A DNA stretch of 7,939 bases from an uncultured Ureaplasma sp. (lineage in GTDB: Bacteria; Bacillota_I; Bacilli_A; Mycoplasmatales; Mycoplasmoidaceae), in assembly GCA_949295235.1 (NCBI GenBank), contig CASFKH010000051.1, positions 1 to 7,939 on the forward strand, given 5' to 3'. This document shows positions 7,821-7,939 of this stretch, piece by piece. Numbering within the stretch: position 1 is the first letter of the stretch; each line of letters begins with the position of its first letter. Made by a program: the position numbers and the translations under genes. Below the pieces are notes generated by a model. That model was not told the DNA's origin. It searched no databases and saw only the letters and a program-made list of their open reading frames with translations.

Positions 7821-7939
7821 TTTAAAGTATTTTTTTATTTCAGATATTTTTATAATATCTCGTTTTTTTTCGATCATATTTTCAATTATAATATTTTTAT
7901 TTTTTATTGAATCATTATTAATTCTTATAAAATATTTTA
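7818..7939 (-). CDS. hisS: histidine-tRNA ligase, C-terminal end only (partial)
   Basis: Only the last 39 residues and the TAG stop are visible; the gene continues beyond the window edge. The end, running from KYFIRINND through KNIIIENM to ISEIKKYFK, resembles the last strands and helix of the HisRS anticodon-binding domain, where families show a pattern like G..EL....V.VKN......Q..V....L..YL. HisRS charges tRNA-His. The match is loose, but the adjacency to aspS in a head-to-tail pair is the standard Firmicute and mollicute arrangement and strongly supports it. No tryptophan or TGA codon occurs in the visible part. It is incomplete because of the window boundary, not because of a break in the gene. 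Confidence 0.78.
   Translation of the reverse strand, partial: KYFIRINNDSIKNKNIIIENMIEKKRDIIKISEIKKYFK

Noticed and set aside
1..7939. Search for mobile elements, CRISPR, tRNA or rRNA genes, riboswitches and defence systems
   Set aside because: No G/C-rich folded RNA region, no regularly spaced repeats, no transposase-like frame and no unassigned gene-sized space were seen. The window is almost fully occupied by five housekeeping genes.

Overview
This window comes from a strongly A+T-rich mollicute (Mycoplasma, Malacoplasma, Ureaplasma or Spiroplasma type) that reads UGA as tryptophan. The three long genes only make sense under genetic code 4. Read with TGA = Trp, each becomes one uninterrupted frame, and the TGA codons fall at family-conserved tryptophans such as AAHW in RelA and GW in AspRS. 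Of 19 tryptophan codons I could place, 18 are TGA and one is TGG. I cannot name the species. From memory, an apt / SecD-like / relA trio also occurs in Mycoplasma genitalium (MG276-278), which points to that broad group without proving it.

Layout. Positions 7939-6079 on the minus strand hold the 3' end of hisS (His-tRNA synthetase) and complete aspS (Asp-tRNA synthetase), 8 bases apart. Positions 3909-6086 on the plus strand hold a complete long RelA/SpoT-type (p)ppGpp synthetase/hydrolase, which runs tail to tail into aspS with an 8-base overlap under a small hairpin. Positions 3852-571 on the minus strand hold a very divergent 1093-residue SecDF-type membrane protein, divergent from relA across a 56-base A/T gap with a 20-bp perfect palindrome. 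Positions 562-41 on the minus strand hold apt (adenine phosphoribosyltransferase), 8 bases after secDF. The last 40 bases contain no recognisable gene. Coding density is close to complete.

How the genes fit together. In Bacillus-type Firmicutes secDF, recJ, apt, relA, dtd, hisS and aspS lie in one region in one direction. Here the same neighbourhood survives in reduced and shuffled form: recJ and dtd are absent between these genes and relA is inverted. Functionally the window joins translation (two tRNA synthetases), the alarmone that reports amino-acid starvation, purine salvage (AMP from adenine and PRPP) and protein export.

I see no mobile element, CRISPR array, tRNA, rRNA or defence system. 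The most interesting signals are inside ordinary genes: a SecDF homologue that keeps the 12-helix layout but has lost the conserved acidic proton-path residues and gained a large acidic/Asn-rich extracellular domain; an RSH enzyme with intact metal and nucleotide residues but a neutralised RXKD loop and no histidine at the usual TGS site; and a divergent promoter region built of two back-to-back -10 boxes.
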